From: Corticicoccus populi
GTDB lineage: Bacteria > Bacillota > Bacilli > Staphylococcales > Salinicoccaceae
DNA length: 41,856 nucleotides
Assembly: GCF_042686195.1 (NCBI RefSeq)
Contig: NZ_JBHUOQ010000007.1
Span: forward strand, 1-41,856
Direction of reading: 5' to 3'
Shown piece by piece: positions 1 to 8,147 of this stretch. The translations under genes and the position numbers were made by a program. Position 1 is the first letter of the stretch. Every line of letters starts with the position of its first letter. The notes below the pieces were generated by a model. The model saw only the letters and a list, made by a program, of their open reading frames with translations, had not been told where the DNA came from and made no database searches.

Positions 1-24
1 CTCTACCAATTGAGCTAGGCCGGC
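1..24 (-). tRNA. tRNA-Thr, 5' part only (cut by window edge)
   Basis: Read on the minus strand this begins GCCGGCC and continues into a D-arm (TAGCTCAATTGGTAGAG). That is the usual 5' part of tRNA-Thr in Firmicutes, which follows tRNA-Val in many rrn-linked tRNA clusters. The anticodon lies outside the window, so the isotype is inferred from the acceptor stem and the neighbour. Confidence 0.75.
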
Positions 25-28
25 TAAA

Positions 29-104
29 TGGTGGAGAATGACGGGTTCGAACCGCCGACCCTCTGCTTGTAAGGCAGATGCTCTCCCAGCTGAGCTAATT
101 CTCC
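29..104 (-). tRNA. tRNA-Val (anticodon TAC), CCA encoded
   Basis: The minus strand folds as a complete 76-base cloverleaf. The acceptor stem is GGAGAAT/ATTCTCC, the anticodon stem TCTGC/GCAGA encloses loop CTTACAA with anticodon TAC, and the T-loop is GGTTCGAACCC-like. The CCA end is genome-encoded (positions 29-31). It is the first tRNA of a cluster that leaves the window; tRNA-Thr starts 4 bases downstream. Confidence 0.95.
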
Positions 105-273
105 ATTAATTGATATGCCATATAACTTAGCGACCTTTTTATAATATACTACATTTATTTATAAAGTCAACAATTCTCATGGATTTTATTTGGCAAAAAT
201 ACACTTGTAGACCGTTTCGTGATTTAAAGTGTCAGAATATCATTCTATCTTAATTTATTACGTTAAGAGGATT

Positions 274-307
274 GATAAAAAAGAAAGCATCGTTTTATAC
301 CGATGCT
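274..307 (-). terminator. Rho-independent terminator after the small membrane protein gene
   Basis: The arms AGCATCG (286-292) and CGATGCT (301-307) pair around an 8-base loop. A T-rich tract follows on the minus strand (274-285). It separates the 105-codon gene from the tRNA cluster. The 105-273 interval holds nothing else I can name. Confidence 0.75.
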
Positions 308-340
308 CTCAAAAATATACTAATATTATTAATTACGCAC

Positions 341-658
341 TTATAAATCTTCCATCCCGGCAGCTCTGTTTTTTTCATACATTTCAACTGCGTACAGTAT
401 CAGTGTCTGAAGTATCATTAAAGAAAAGAGCACAATGAGTCCCGAAGGATAATTCATGTTTATTAGAGATACAATCAGATAAATCACAGGTATCGACAAC
501 ACTGATATCTGTCTGTTTTTTGAAATGACATAAATTAGTGTTCCGACTGACAGCACGATCACGGCAAATTCGAGAAGTACAGACATATCCATCAGATTAA
601 AGGCCGGTGCGGTACTGCCCCCATATGATGAGACACTTAAAATATATAATTCTTTCAT
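341..658 (-). CDS. Small hypothetical membrane protein (105 aa)
   Basis: I do not recognise this gene. The protein has three hydrophobic stretches likely to span the membrane (about residues 27-46, 51-68 and 72-91) and ends in a short charged tail (EKNRAAGMEDL). It is probably a real gene: an AAGGAGG ribosome site sits about 8 bases before the ATG and its own terminator follows. A TATAAT-like -10 lies at 719-724, without a convincing -35. It stands alone between the lysS terminator and the tRNA cluster, a spot that in relatives usually leads straight to stable RNA genes. No signal peptide or catalytic motif is visible, so no function is proposed. Confidence 0.7.
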   Translation of the reverse strand: MKELYILSVSSYGGSTAPAFNLMDMSVLLEFAVIVLSVGTLIYVISKNRQISVLSIPVIYLIVSLINMNYPSGLIVLFSLMILQTLILYAVEMYEKNRAAGMEDL

Positions 659-757
659 TCCGTGAATCCTCCTTCATGAAAAGAAATTAAATTTATATTA
701 TTTACCAAATATAACATTATTATATATAGTTGTAGAGTATAAGCCCTTATCAAGCTG

Positions 758-790
758 TACAAAAAAATCCCGGCAGACTGCCCGGGATTA
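758..790 (-). terminator. Rho-independent terminator of the folP-folB-folK-lysS operon
   Basis: On the minus strand ATCCCGG pairs with CCGGGAT across a short loop, followed by seven T residues (761-767 as A on the plus strand). It begins 10 bases after the lysS stop. Confidence 0.88.
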
Positions 791-800
791 AATAATATAT

Positions 801-2291
801 TTATCTTTGTCTCATGTAAGGGAATAATAACACATCTCTGATTGATGCAGAGTCTGTTAAAAGCATTACCAGACGGTCGATTCCTATTCCGAGACCACCT
901 GTCGGCGGCATACCGTATTCGAGCGCTTCAATGAAGTCCTCATCCATTTCATGTGCTTCATCATTACCCGCTTCCTTCTCGGCAACCTGCGCTTCGAATC
1001 TTTGACGCTGGTCAATCGGGTCATTCAATTCGGTAAACGCGTTCGCATGTTCACGTCCGACAATAAATAACTCAAAACGGTCTGTAAATCTCGGGTCTTC
1101 AGGATTCTGTTTCGCAAGCGGTGAAATCTCAATTGGATGGCCGTATACAAATGTCGGCTGCATTAATGTTTCTTCCACTTTCTGCTCAAAGAATTCATTT
1201 AAAATATGACCATACTGCATAGTCGATTTCACTTCTATACCATGTGTTTTCGCCAGAGCATGTGCTTCTTCATCTGTCTTCACTTCATAGAAATCAACAC
1301 CTGTCGCCTCTTTAACAAGGTCAACCATGTGCACGCGTTTCCAGCCTTTAGACACATCAATATTATCTTCACCGTAAACTACTGTTGTTGAACCGGTCAC
1401 TTTTTCTGCGATATATGCAACCATATCTTCCACAAGATCCATGATATCGTGGAAATCTGCATATGCTTCATATAATTCAATCATCGTAAACTCAGGATTA
1501 TGTCGTGTCGACACACCTTCATTTCTGAAGACACGGCCGATTTCATATACTTTCTCAAGCCCTCCGACAATCAGTCGTTTCAAGTGCAGCTCAATCGCTA
1601 TTCTCATGTAAAGTTCTACATCCAGCGCGTTATGATGCGTGACGAATGGTTTTGCCTGGGCACCGCCCGGAATCATATGCATCATTGGTGTTTCAACTTC
1701 AAGAAAGCCTCTGTCATTTAAGTAATTACGCATTTCCTGAATGATACGGCTCCGTTTTACAAACGTACTTTTAGAATCTTCACTTGTAATTAAGTCGAGA
1801 TAACGGCGGCGGTAACGTTCTTCCACATCTTTAAGACCGTGGTATTTATCCGGCAGTGGACGCAGTGCTTTTGTCAGAAGTTTAAATTCTTTCGCTTTGA
1901 CTGACAGTTCGCCTGTATTCGTTTTGAACATTACACCTCTGACTCCGACAATATCACCAAGATCCGCATGCTTCCATAGGTTGTCAAAATCCGCTTCACC
2001 GATCTGGTCTTTTCTCACATAAATCTGAATCTGCCCGTTAATATCCTGAATATGAGCGAATCCAGCCTTACCTTTACCGCGTTTTGTCATCAAACGGCCG
2101 GCAATCACCGTTTCAGATTCACCCTCTTTATCGACAAGCTCTTCTTTAGAATACTGGTCCCAGTCTCTTGACAGCGTATCCGTATATGCTGTTCTTTCAA
2201 ATTTCTCACCAAATGGATCGATTCCTAAATCGATCAGCTGCTGTAATTTTTCGCGTCTAACTCCCAATTGGTCATTTAACTCTTCCGTCAA
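801..2291 (-). CDS. lysS: Lysyl-tRNA synthetase, class II
   Basis: LysRS charges tRNA-Lys with lysine in the cytoplasm, using ATP. At 496 aa it is of normal length for the bacterial class IIb enzyme. An OB-fold anticodon-binding domain occupies roughly residues 60-145. Class II motif 1 lies near 195-205 (FLEVETPMM), motif 2 near 249-275 (GRVFRNEG...RHNPEFTMIE) and motif 3 at about 465-495 (GGLGIGIDRL...SIRDVLLFP). The first codon is TTG; a GGGAG ribosome site lies 9 bases before it and no nearby ATG fits. It is the last gene of the folate operon, 41 bases after folK, and is followed by a strong terminator. This linkage of folPBK to lysS is typical of Bacillales. Confidence 0.97.
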   Translation of the reverse strand: MTEELNDQLGVRREKLQQLIDLGIDPFGEKFERTAYTDTLSRDWDQYSKEELVDKEGESETVIAGRLMTKRGKGKAGFAHIQDINGQIQIYVRKDQIGEADFDNLWKHADLGDIVGVRGVMFKTNTGELSVKAKEFKLLTKALRPLPDKYHGLKDVEERYRRRYLDLITSEDSKSTFVKRSRIIQEMRNYLNDRGFLEVETPMMHMIPGGAQAKPFVTHHNALDVELYMRIAIELHLKRLIVGGLEKVYEIGRVFRNEGVSTRHNPEFTMIELYEAYADFHDIMDLVEDMVAYIAEKVTGSTTVVYGEDNIDVSKGWKRVHMVDLVKEATGVDFYEVKTDEEAHALAKTHGIEVKSTMQYGHILNEFFEQKVEETLMQPTFVYGHPIEISPLAKQNPEDPRFTDRFELFIVGREHANAFTELNDPIDQRQRFEAQVAEKEAGNDEAHEMDEDFIEALEYGMPPTGGLGIGIDRLVMLLTDSASIRDVLLFPYMRQR

Positions 2292-2332
2292 CTTTCAACA
2301 CTCCCTGTATACTTTATATGTTAACTGTCACA

Positions 2333-2794
2333 TCAAACAGTTAATTTATCCTTAAGTTCATCTATGGTTAAATCAAATCCCGGATGTTTGACCTGTCCGG
2401 CAATCTCCGACAGCGGCTCAAGAACAAACCCGCGTTTATGCATTTCATGATGCGGAATACTCAAATCATCCAGCTGCAGTTCCAGATCCTCATACAACAG
2501 TATATCAATATCGATTACACGCGGCCCCCAGACTTCCGTTCTCACTCTTCCAAGTAAATGTTCAATCCCGAGAACTGTTTCTAAAAGACTGAGCGGAGAC
2601 ATACGCGTTTCGATTTCAAGACACATATTCAAAAAATCCGGCTGCTCGGTGTTTCCGTACGGCTTTGTCTCATGAATGTCTGAACGCCTGGTTACACTGA
2701 TATCCAACTGGTTATCCAGCGCATCAACTGCATCTTCAAGATTTCCTTTACGGTCCCCGAGATTACTACCGAGGCCAAGATATGCGATTGCCAT
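2333..2794 (-). CDS. folK: 2-amino-4-hydroxy-6-hydroxymethyldihydropteridine pyrophosphokinase (HPPK)
   Basis: HPPK transfers pyrophosphate from ATP to 6-hydroxymethyl-7,8-dihydropterin, the step before FolP joins it to p-aminobenzoate. The 153-aa protein has the family's N-terminal GLGSNLGDR (residues 6-14). It also has the metal-binding DIDILLYED segment after GPRVI, and the conserved IPHHEMHKRGFVLEPL stretch. The ATG overlaps the folB stop codon (TAATG), so translation is probably coupled. It is the third folate gene in the operon folP-folB-folK-lysS. Confidence 0.97.
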   Translation of the reverse strand: MAIAYLGLGSNLGDRKGNLEDAVDALDNQLDISVTRRSDIHETKPYGNTEQPDFLNMCLEIETRMSPLSLLETVLGIEHLLGRVRTEVWGPRVIDIDILLYEDLELQLDDLSIPHHEMHKRGFVLEPLSEIAGQVKHPGFDLTIDELKDKLTV

Positions 2795-3159
2795 TAATTA
2801 TCCCGCTTTCTATTTAAAGTAATGCTTACATTCTCATAACTTCCGTCAATTGGTGGGCTGGGTTTCGTTATTGTAATATCCATCTCTAATATTCTATCAT
2901 ACCGGTCAAATAAAGTTCTTGAAACTTTTTCTGCCAAGTGCTCGATTAAGTTCACAGGCTCACTCCTGATTACTGCTTCAACGAGCTGATACGCCTCACC
3001 GTAATGCACAGTCGCATTCAAATCGTCTGTACCGGATGCTTCAGTCAAATCCAGATACATGACGATATCTGTGATAAAATACTGGCCGAGCACACGCTCT
3101 GCTTCCAGTGCACCATGGTATGCATATGTCTTTATGCCGTTTATTTTAATATTATCCAT
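2794..3159 (-). CDS. folB: Dihydroneopterin aldolase
   Basis: FolB cleaves 7,8-dihydroneopterin to 6-hydroxymethyl-7,8-dihydropterin and glycolaldehyde. It supplies the substrate of FolK encoded next to it. The start MDNIKINGIKTYAYHG is the standard FolB N-terminus, and the VNLIEHLAEKVSRTLF and ITITKPSPPI segments are family-typical. A longer frame opens with GTG at 3168. The ATG at 3159 is preferred because an AAAGGG site lies 8 bases before it and FolB proteins normally begin MDxI. With this start the gene overlaps folP by 8 bases and gives 121 aa, the usual size. Translation is likely coupled to folP upstream and folK downstream. Confidence 0.95.
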   Translation of the reverse strand: MDNIKINGIKTYAYHGALEAERVLGQYFITDIVMYLDLTEASGTDDLNATVHYGEAYQLVEAVIRSEPVNLIEHLAEKVSRTLFDRYDRILEMDITITKPSPPIDGSYENVSITLNRKRDN

Positions 3160-3943
3160 CCACGTCACCCTTTAACTTCATATAACTGTCAGCAAGTTTA
3201 CGGTTCAGCGCGATATTGTGTACACGTACAGCCCTGATGCCTTTTTCCATACCGTACAATGTCACAGCGGCTGTCGCCTCATCTCTTTCTTCCGCTGTAG
3301 TCTCATCATCAATCATATCTTTAATCATGCGTTTCCTGCTGACCGCCAAAAGTACAGGATACCCTACATTGACCAGTTCATCAAGACGCTTAATGATTTC
3401 CATTTCTTCATTCCGGTTTTTCGCAAAGCCGATTCCGGGGTCAAGCCAGATATTTTCATGTTTCACACCGTGGCGTTCTGCGAGACTGACAGATTCTTTT
3501 AACTCGCCGATCATATCAGTCACAACATCCTGATACTTCCCGTGTGTATTATTGTGCATCAGAAAAATCGGCACGTCGAACTTCGCAGCAACATCCAGTA
3601 TCCGTTCATCATATGTGCCGCGCCACTGGTCATTAATCATCGTCGCACCTGCTCTTATTGCCTGTTCCGCCACATTCGATCTGAACGTATCAATCGATAT
3701 TTCTATATCCAGTGTACTCAGTTTTTCAATAACAGGAATCACCCGTGACAACTCTTCTTCTTCCGTGATTTCCGTATGCCCCGGACGGGTGGAATATCCA
3801 CCGACATCAATGATATTCACACCTTCTGAAATCATTTCTTCTGCACGTTTAAACGCATCGTCCCCGGACTGATACCTGCCGCCGTCACTAAAAGAATCCG
3901 GCGTTACATTTAATATCCCCATAATTATGAGTTTATCCATCAT
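3152..3943 (-). CDS. folP: Dihydropteroate synthase
   Basis: DHPS condenses 6-hydroxymethyldihydropterin pyrophosphate with p-aminobenzoate and is the classical sulfonamide target. The motifs are IMGILNVTPDSFSDGG at the N-terminus, DVGGYSTRPG, the IWLDPGIGFAK pterin-binding segment, VLLAVSRKR, and VRVHN near the C-terminus. The longest frame starts at a GTG (3955). That GTG lies inside the likely ribosome site (GTGAGGAA), so the ATG at 3943 or the next one at 3940 is the more natural start. It is the first gene of the folate-lysS operon. An extended -10 promoter lies about 35 bases upstream. Confidence 0.96.
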   Translation of the reverse strand: MMDKLIIMGILNVTPDSFSDGGRYQSGDDAFKRAEEMISEGVNIIDVGGYSTRPGHTEITEEEELSRVIPVIEKLSTLDIEISIDTFRSNVAEQAIRAGATMINDQWRGTYDERILDVAAKFDVPIFLMHNNTHGKYQDVVTDMIGELKESVSLAERHGVKHENIWLDPGIGFAKNRNEEMEIIKRLDELVNVGYPVLLAVSRKRMIKDMIDDETTAEERDEATAAVTLYGMEKGIRAVRVHNIALNRKLADSYMKLKGDVDG

Positions 3944-3977
3944 TTCATTCCTCACTGCTTTTTTTCAGAGTAGACAT

Positions 3978-3986
3978 ATTATACCA
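3978..3986 (-). promoter_or_regulatory. Extended -10 promoter for folP-folB-folK-lysS
   Basis: The minus strand carries TGGTATAAT, a perfect TATAAT with the TG extension. No good -35 lies at 17 bases. It sits between the cysK terminator and folP, the only room for a folate operon promoter. Confidence 0.65.
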
Positions 3987-4035
3987 CGATTGCCAGATGA
4001 AATATATTCAACTGACATGCCGGGCATCAATGAAC

Positions 4036-4074
4036 ACAAAAGGGCGGGTAACGTGCATCTGCACATTACCCGCT
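4036..4074 (-). terminator. Rho-independent terminator of cysK
   Basis: A 14-base-pair stem (4044-4057 with 4060-4073) with a very tight loop is followed on the minus strand by a CCTTTTGT tract. The single non-Watson-Crick pair is G-U only when read on the minus strand, which supports that orientation. Confidence 0.9.
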
Positions 4075-4095
4075 CCATGAATTCCAAAACTCTGA

Positions 4096-5028
4096 TTAAT
4101 CGTCGAAACTAAACAGAGGTGTGGAGAGATATCTTTCACCGTTTGACGGCAGTATCGTAATTACATTTTTACCCGCTCCAAGCTCTTTTGCGGCCTGGAT
4201 GGCTGCTTTAATCGCCGCACCGGATGAAATACCACCGAGAATGCCCTCTTTGGCACCAAGGAGTCTCGCTGTCTCCATCGCGTCATCATTGCTGATTGTA
4301 ATAATTTCATCATAAATTTTTGTATTCAGCGTATCCGGAACAAAACCGGCACCAATCCCCTGAATTTTATGCGGTCCTGGATCTTTTCCGCTTAATACTG
4401 CAGAATCTGTAGGTTCCACTGCATAAATCTTCACTTCCGGATGATGTTCTTTTAAGACTTTTCCGGCACCGGAAATGGTACCGCCTGTGCCGATTCCTGA
4501 AACAAATCCATCAATGGACAGACCTTCCATCTGACTGACAAGCTCAGGACCTGTTGTTTTTTCATGGATTTCAGGATTTGCAGGATTTTCAAACTGCTGA
4601 GGCATAAAGTAGCCGTCTTTTTCAGAAAGTTCTCTGGCTTTCTTGATAGCACCCTTCATGCCTTCTGCACCAGGTGTTAATACTAAGTCAGCGCCGTAGG
4701 CACGGAGCAGGTTGCGTCTTTCCTTACTCATTGTATCCGGCATTACAAGAACTGCTTTGTAGCCTTTACTTGCAGCAACCATCGCAAGACCGATACCTGT
4801 GTTCCCGCTTGTCGGTTCAACAATTGTTGTGTCTTTATCAAGTTTCCCTGCTTTTTCAGCAGCTTCTATCATCGACAGTGCGATACGGTCTTTGACCGAG
4901 CTGCCGGGATTCATGAATTCGAGTTTTACATAAATATCTGCACTGTTTTCATCAGTCAGATTATTTAATTTTACGAGCGGTGTATTTCCGATTGCTTCTG
5001 AAATGTTGTTAAATACTTGACTCATCAT
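4096..5028 (-). CDS. cysK: Cysteine synthase (O-acetylserine thiol-lyase)
   Basis: CysK makes cysteine from O-acetylserine and sulfide with pyridoxal phosphate. The PLP lysine is in PGSSVKDRIA (about residue 45), the substrate loop is PTSGNTGIGLA, and the phosphate-binding loop is SGIGTGGTISG. The C-terminal GILGGISSGAA is also family-typical. At 310 aa the length is standard. Two adjacent ATG codons (5028 and 5025) follow GGGAG; the second has the better spacing. The gene has its own promoter and terminator, so it is a single-gene unit. A perfect 13-base palindrome near the predicted transcription start suggests repression, perhaps by the cysteine-metabolism regulator CymR (inference). Confidence 0.97.
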   Translation of the reverse strand: MMSQVFNNISEAIGNTPLVKLNNLTDENSADIYVKLEFMNPGSSVKDRIALSMIEAAEKAGKLDKDTTIVEPTSGNTGIGLAMVAASKGYKAVLVMPDTMSKERRNLLRAYGADLVLTPGAEGMKGAIKKARELSEKDGYFMPQQFENPANPEIHEKTTGPELVSQMEGLSIDGFVSGIGTGGTISGAGKVLKEHHPEVKIYAVEPTDSAVLSGKDPGPHKIQGIGAGFVPDTLNTKIYDEIITISNDDAMETARLLGAKEGILGGISSGAAIKAAIQAAKELGAGKNVITILPSNGERYLSTPLFSFDD

Positions 5029-5050
5029 TGAGCACTCCCTTTATCATAGC

Positions 5051-5093
5051 TTCATACTATGAATAATATATCATTATTTCAGATTGTTTTCAA
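5051..5093 (-). promoter_or_regulatory. cysK promoter with overlapping palindrome
   Basis: On the minus strand TTGAAA (5088-5093) and TATATT (5065-5070) are exactly 17 bases apart, a good sigma-A promoter. A perfect 13-base palindrome, TTCATACTATGAA (5051-5063), covers the expected start site. It is the natural position for a repressor operator. Confidence 0.75.
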
Positions 5094-5096
5094 ATT

Positions 5097-5969
5097 TTAA
5101 TGTGTAATTAGTTCCTGAAGCTCTTCTTTTTCAATCCAGACTTTATTGCGGCAGAAATGGCAGTCCGCTTCTGCTCCGCCGTCCTCTTTAATCATTGAAA
5201 TGATTTCAGAAGGTTCGAGCGCACTGATTGCATTCAAGAAGCGTTCTTTTGAACAGCTGCACTCAAATGAAACCGGCATGTCCGAAAGGTATTTCCAGTT
5301 CTCTTCACCAATAGCCTCATTAATAATCTCTTTCGGTGACAATCCGCGTTCAATCAGCTTCGATACCGGCGTCATTTCCGATGCACATTTCTCTAAAAAT
5401 GAAATGGTTTCATCATCTGCCCCCGGCATCACCTGAATGATGAAACCACCTGCTGCCTTAATTTTATTGTCAGGGTTTACAAGAACACCGAGCGCCACAA
5501 TAGACGGCACCTGCTCACTCGCATAGAAGTAATAGGAGAAATCTTCTCCAAGTTCTCCGGATACGATTTCTGTAGAACCTGTGAAATGCTCTTTTAAACC
5601 AATATCTTTTACGACACGTAAAAAGCCGTTCGTACCGACTGCACGGCGCACATCAAGCTTCCCTGCATCATTTAAGTCAAAATGCACCTGCGGGTTGCCG
5701 AGATATCCTCTGACGTGCCCTTTTGCATCGCTGTCAACAACGATGGCACCGACCGGGCCGCCGCCTTCTACTGTTACCGTTACTTTTTCTTCATTTTTAA
5801 GCATAGCGCCCATCATGACACCTGCTGTCATCGAACGCCCGAGGGCTGCTGCTGCTGTTGGATATGCCCCGTGTCTTTTTACTGCTTCATTCACTGTTTC
5901 TGTTGTATCTACTGCTAAAATTCTAAGACTGCCTTCTTTACCGAGTCCTCTGATTAAATGATCTGACAT
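5097..5969 (-). CDS. hslO: Hsp33 redox-regulated molecular chaperone
   Basis: Hsp33 is a cytoplasmic holdase activated when oxidation releases zinc from its C-terminal cysteines and the protein unfolds locally. All four zinc cysteines are present: the CxC pair in FECSCSKERF and the CxxC pair in CHFCRNKV near the C-terminus. The N-terminal domain shows the family segments HGAYPTAAAALGRSMTA and GGGPVGAIVVDSDAKGHVRGY. The longest frame begins at 5996, but AAAGGAGG lies just before ATGATGTCAGAT. The true start is therefore 5972 or 5969 (291 or 290 aa). The gene follows ftsH; the ftsH terminator lies between them and I see no separate promoter. Confidence 0.96.
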   Translation of the reverse strand: MSDHLIRGLGKEGSLRILAVDTTETVNEAVKRHGAYPTAAAALGRSMTAGVMMGAMLKNEEKVTVTVEGGGPVGAIVVDSDAKGHVRGYLGNPQVHFDLNDAGKLDVRRAVGTNGFLRVVKDIGLKEHFTGSTEIVSGELGEDFSYYFYASEQVPSIVALGVLVNPDNKIKAAGGFIIQVMPGADDETISFLEKCASEMTPVSKLIERGLSPKEIINEAIGEENWKYLSDMPVSFECSCSKERFLNAISALEPSEIISMIKEDGGAEADCHFCRNKVWIEKEELQELITH

Positions 5970-5989
5970 CATTAAATCCTCCTTTAAAA

Positions 5990-6017
5990 TCATCAAAAGC
6001 CGCCCCGGAGGGCGACT
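5990..6017 (-). terminator. Rho-independent terminator of ftsH
   Basis: GTCGCC and GGCGGC pair on the minus strand and are followed by TTTTGATGATTTT. It lies between the ftsH stop and the hslO ribosome site. hslO may be expressed by readthrough because no promoter is evident after it. Confidence 0.75.
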
Positions 6018-6024
6018 TTACAAT

Positions 6025-8070
6025 CTATTCTTTACGTTGGTTGTCTTCATTACCGGGTGTATTGTCTTCATCAACAATCATATCCGGACGTTCTTCTGTT
6101 CTTTCTTCTTCCTCAGAATGATGGTCTCTCTCTTCTACTTCTTTTTTCACTTCATCATAAGAAGCACCGATTTTATCATCATCTGAATCTTCTTCAACAG
6201 TCTCTGCATCATTATAATTACGTTCCGGCAGTTTACCATTGTAGAATAGTCCTTCAATCTGCTCGCGGTCGAGAGTCTCTACTTCAAGCAGTGTTTCAGC
6301 AATTAATGTTAACTGCTCTTTATGCTCAGTCAGAATCTGACGGCAGCGCTCATACTGTGTTTTAACAATATGCTGCATTTCCTGGTCGATTTCATACGCA
6401 ATTTTATCTGAATAGTTCTGATCCGACTGCATATCCTTACCGAGGAATACCTGACCGCCTGAATCACCAAACTGTAACGGTCCGAGTTTATCACTCATAC
6501 CATATTCAGTAACCATGCTGCGGGCAATACCTGTTGAACGCTGGAAGTCATTGTGCGCACCTGTAGAGACTTCACCGAAGTTAATCTCTTCTGATACACG
6601 TCCGCCGAGAAGGCCGACAATCTTATCTTCAAGCTCAGGTTTTGTCATGAAGTAACGGTCTTCTTTTGGAAGCATTACTGCATAGCCGCCTGCCTGTCCG
6701 CGCGGTACAATCGTCACTTTATGAACCATGTCTGCATCATCCAGCACCATACCGATTACTGTATGTCCTGCTTCATGGAACGCAACAATATTTCTTTCCT
6801 TCTGGGAAATTACCCGGCTTTTCTTCGCAGGACCGGCAATAACACGATCCGTTGCTTCATCGACATCACGCATATCAATCTTGGTCTTGTTTTCACGCGC
6901 CGCAACAAGTGCCGCCTCGTTTAACAGGTTTTCAAGATCTGCACCTGAGAAACCAGGTGTACGAGCTGCGATTGCTTTCAAGTCCACTGTATCATCGAGC
7001 GGCTTGTTTTTAGAGTGTACTTTAAGTACCTGCTCACGCCCTTTAACATCCGGACGTCCGACTGGAATCTGTCTGTCAAAACGTCCCGGACGAAGGAGCG
7101 CCGGATCAAGGATATCCGGTCTGTTTGTTGCTGCAATCATGATGATTCCTTCATTTTCACCGAAGCCGTCCATTTCAACAAGCAGCTGGTTCAATGTCTG
7201 CTCACGCTCGTCATGCCCGCCGCCGACACCGGCACCACGCTGACGACCGACAGCATCGATCTCATCAATGAAAATAATACAAGGCGCATTTTTCTTCGCA
7301 TTTTCAAATAAATCACGTACACGTGATGCACCGACACCGACAAACATTTCAACGAAGTCGGAACCACTGATTGAGAAGAACGGTACGCCGGCTTCACCTG
7401 CGACAGCTCTTGCAATCAATGTTTTACCTGTACCCGGAGGACCCACGAGGAGAACCCCTTTAGGGATACGCGCACCGATTTTATCAAATCTGCGGTGGTC
7501 TTTTAAGAAGTCAACAACTTCAATCAATTCCTGTTTCTCTTCATCCGCACCTGCAACATCGGAGAAACGGACTTTCTTTTTACTCTGGTCGTATAATTTC
7601 GCCTTACTCTTACCAAAGTTCATGACGCGGCCGCCTCCGCCGCCTCCGCCTTGTGCCTGACTCATTAAGAACAGGAACAAGAATAAAATAAGCAGTAACG
7701 GTATGAAGGTGAACAGCATGCTTGTCCAAGGGCTCTGCTCATCCGCAGGTTCAATACTGAAGGATAACCCGTCCTGTGAACGTGCTGTTTCTAATATACC
7801 GTCTAAATCAGACGCACTGTTGTACGGTATTACTGATGTAAATGATTCCTGGTCTTCCTGACTCTGCAGGCGACCTTCAATTAAATACACATTACGGTCC
7901 GGTTGAATTTGTAACTGTTCAACGTTACCCGCTTCGAGTTCTGTAACAAACTCATTATAACGCAGTTCTTCTTCAAGTCCTGAAGAACCATTAAATTGTG
8001 AGAATATACCATATATAATCACTGCTAATACAAGTATCAGGATTATATTACGGCCTGCTTTCTTCGGCAT
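6025..8070 (-). CDS. ftsH: ATP-dependent zinc metalloprotease FtsH
   Basis: FtsH is a membrane-anchored hexameric AAA+ protease that degrades unneeded membrane and regulatory proteins. Two membrane spans are visible (about residues 8-24 and 117-136), with the extracytoplasmic domain between them. A glycine run (141-147) precedes the AAA domain. Walker A is GPPGTGKT (210-217), Walker B is IIFIDE (265-270), and the second region of homology surrounds NRPDILDPALLRPGRFDR. The zinc site is HEAGH (432-436). The C-terminal 60 or so residues are strongly acidic and look disordered, a lineage-variable tail. Its terminator follows. The upstream neighbour hpt ends 77 bases before the start; the linkage tilS-hpt-ftsH is conserved in Firmicutes. 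Confidence 0.98.
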   Translation of the reverse strand: MPKKAGRNIILILVLAVIIYGIFSQFNGSSGLEEELRYNEFVTELEAGNVEQLQIQPDRNVYLIEGRLQSQEDQESFTSVIPYNSASDLDGILETARSQDGLSFSIEPADEQSPWTSMLFTFIPLLLILFLFLFLMSQAQGGGGGGGRVMNFGKSKAKLYDQSKKKVRFSDVAGADEEKQELIEVVDFLKDHRRFDKIGARIPKGVLLVGPPGTGKTLIARAVAGEAGVPFFSISGSDFVEMFVGVGASRVRDLFENAKKNAPCIIFIDEIDAVGRQRGAGVGGGHDEREQTLNQLLVEMDGFGENEGIIMIAATNRPDILDPALLRPGRFDRQIPVGRPDVKGREQVLKVHSKNKPLDDTVDLKAIAARTPGFSGADLENLLNEAALVAARENKTKIDMRDVDEATDRVIAGPAKKSRVISQKERNIVAFHEAGHTVIGMVLDDADMVHKVTIVPRGQAGGYAVMLPKEDRYFMTKPELEDKIVGLLGGRVSEEINFGEVSTGAHNDFQRSTGIARSMVTEYGMSDKLGPLQFGDSGGQVFLGKDMQSDQNYSDKIAYEIDQEMQHIVKTQYERCRQILTEHKEQLTLIAETLLEVETLDREQIEGLFYNGKLPERNYNDAETVEEDSDDDKIGASYDEVKKEVEERDHHSEEEERTEERPDMIVDEDNTPGNEDNQRKE

Positions 8071-8147
8071 CCGTAGACCTCCATTTCTTCTAATACACTA
8101 AAAAAAATAATATCATAATTTCCCATTTCAATTCCACTTATAAGACT

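Noticed and set aside
5146..5961. Long plus-strand frames across hslO (up to 126 codons)
   Set aside because: They overlap a conserved minus-strand gene, lack ribosome sites, and have the composition of antisense frames. The same applies to other long antisense frames such as 6728-7243, 7268-7660, 13972-14373, 16335-16862 and 30353-30739.
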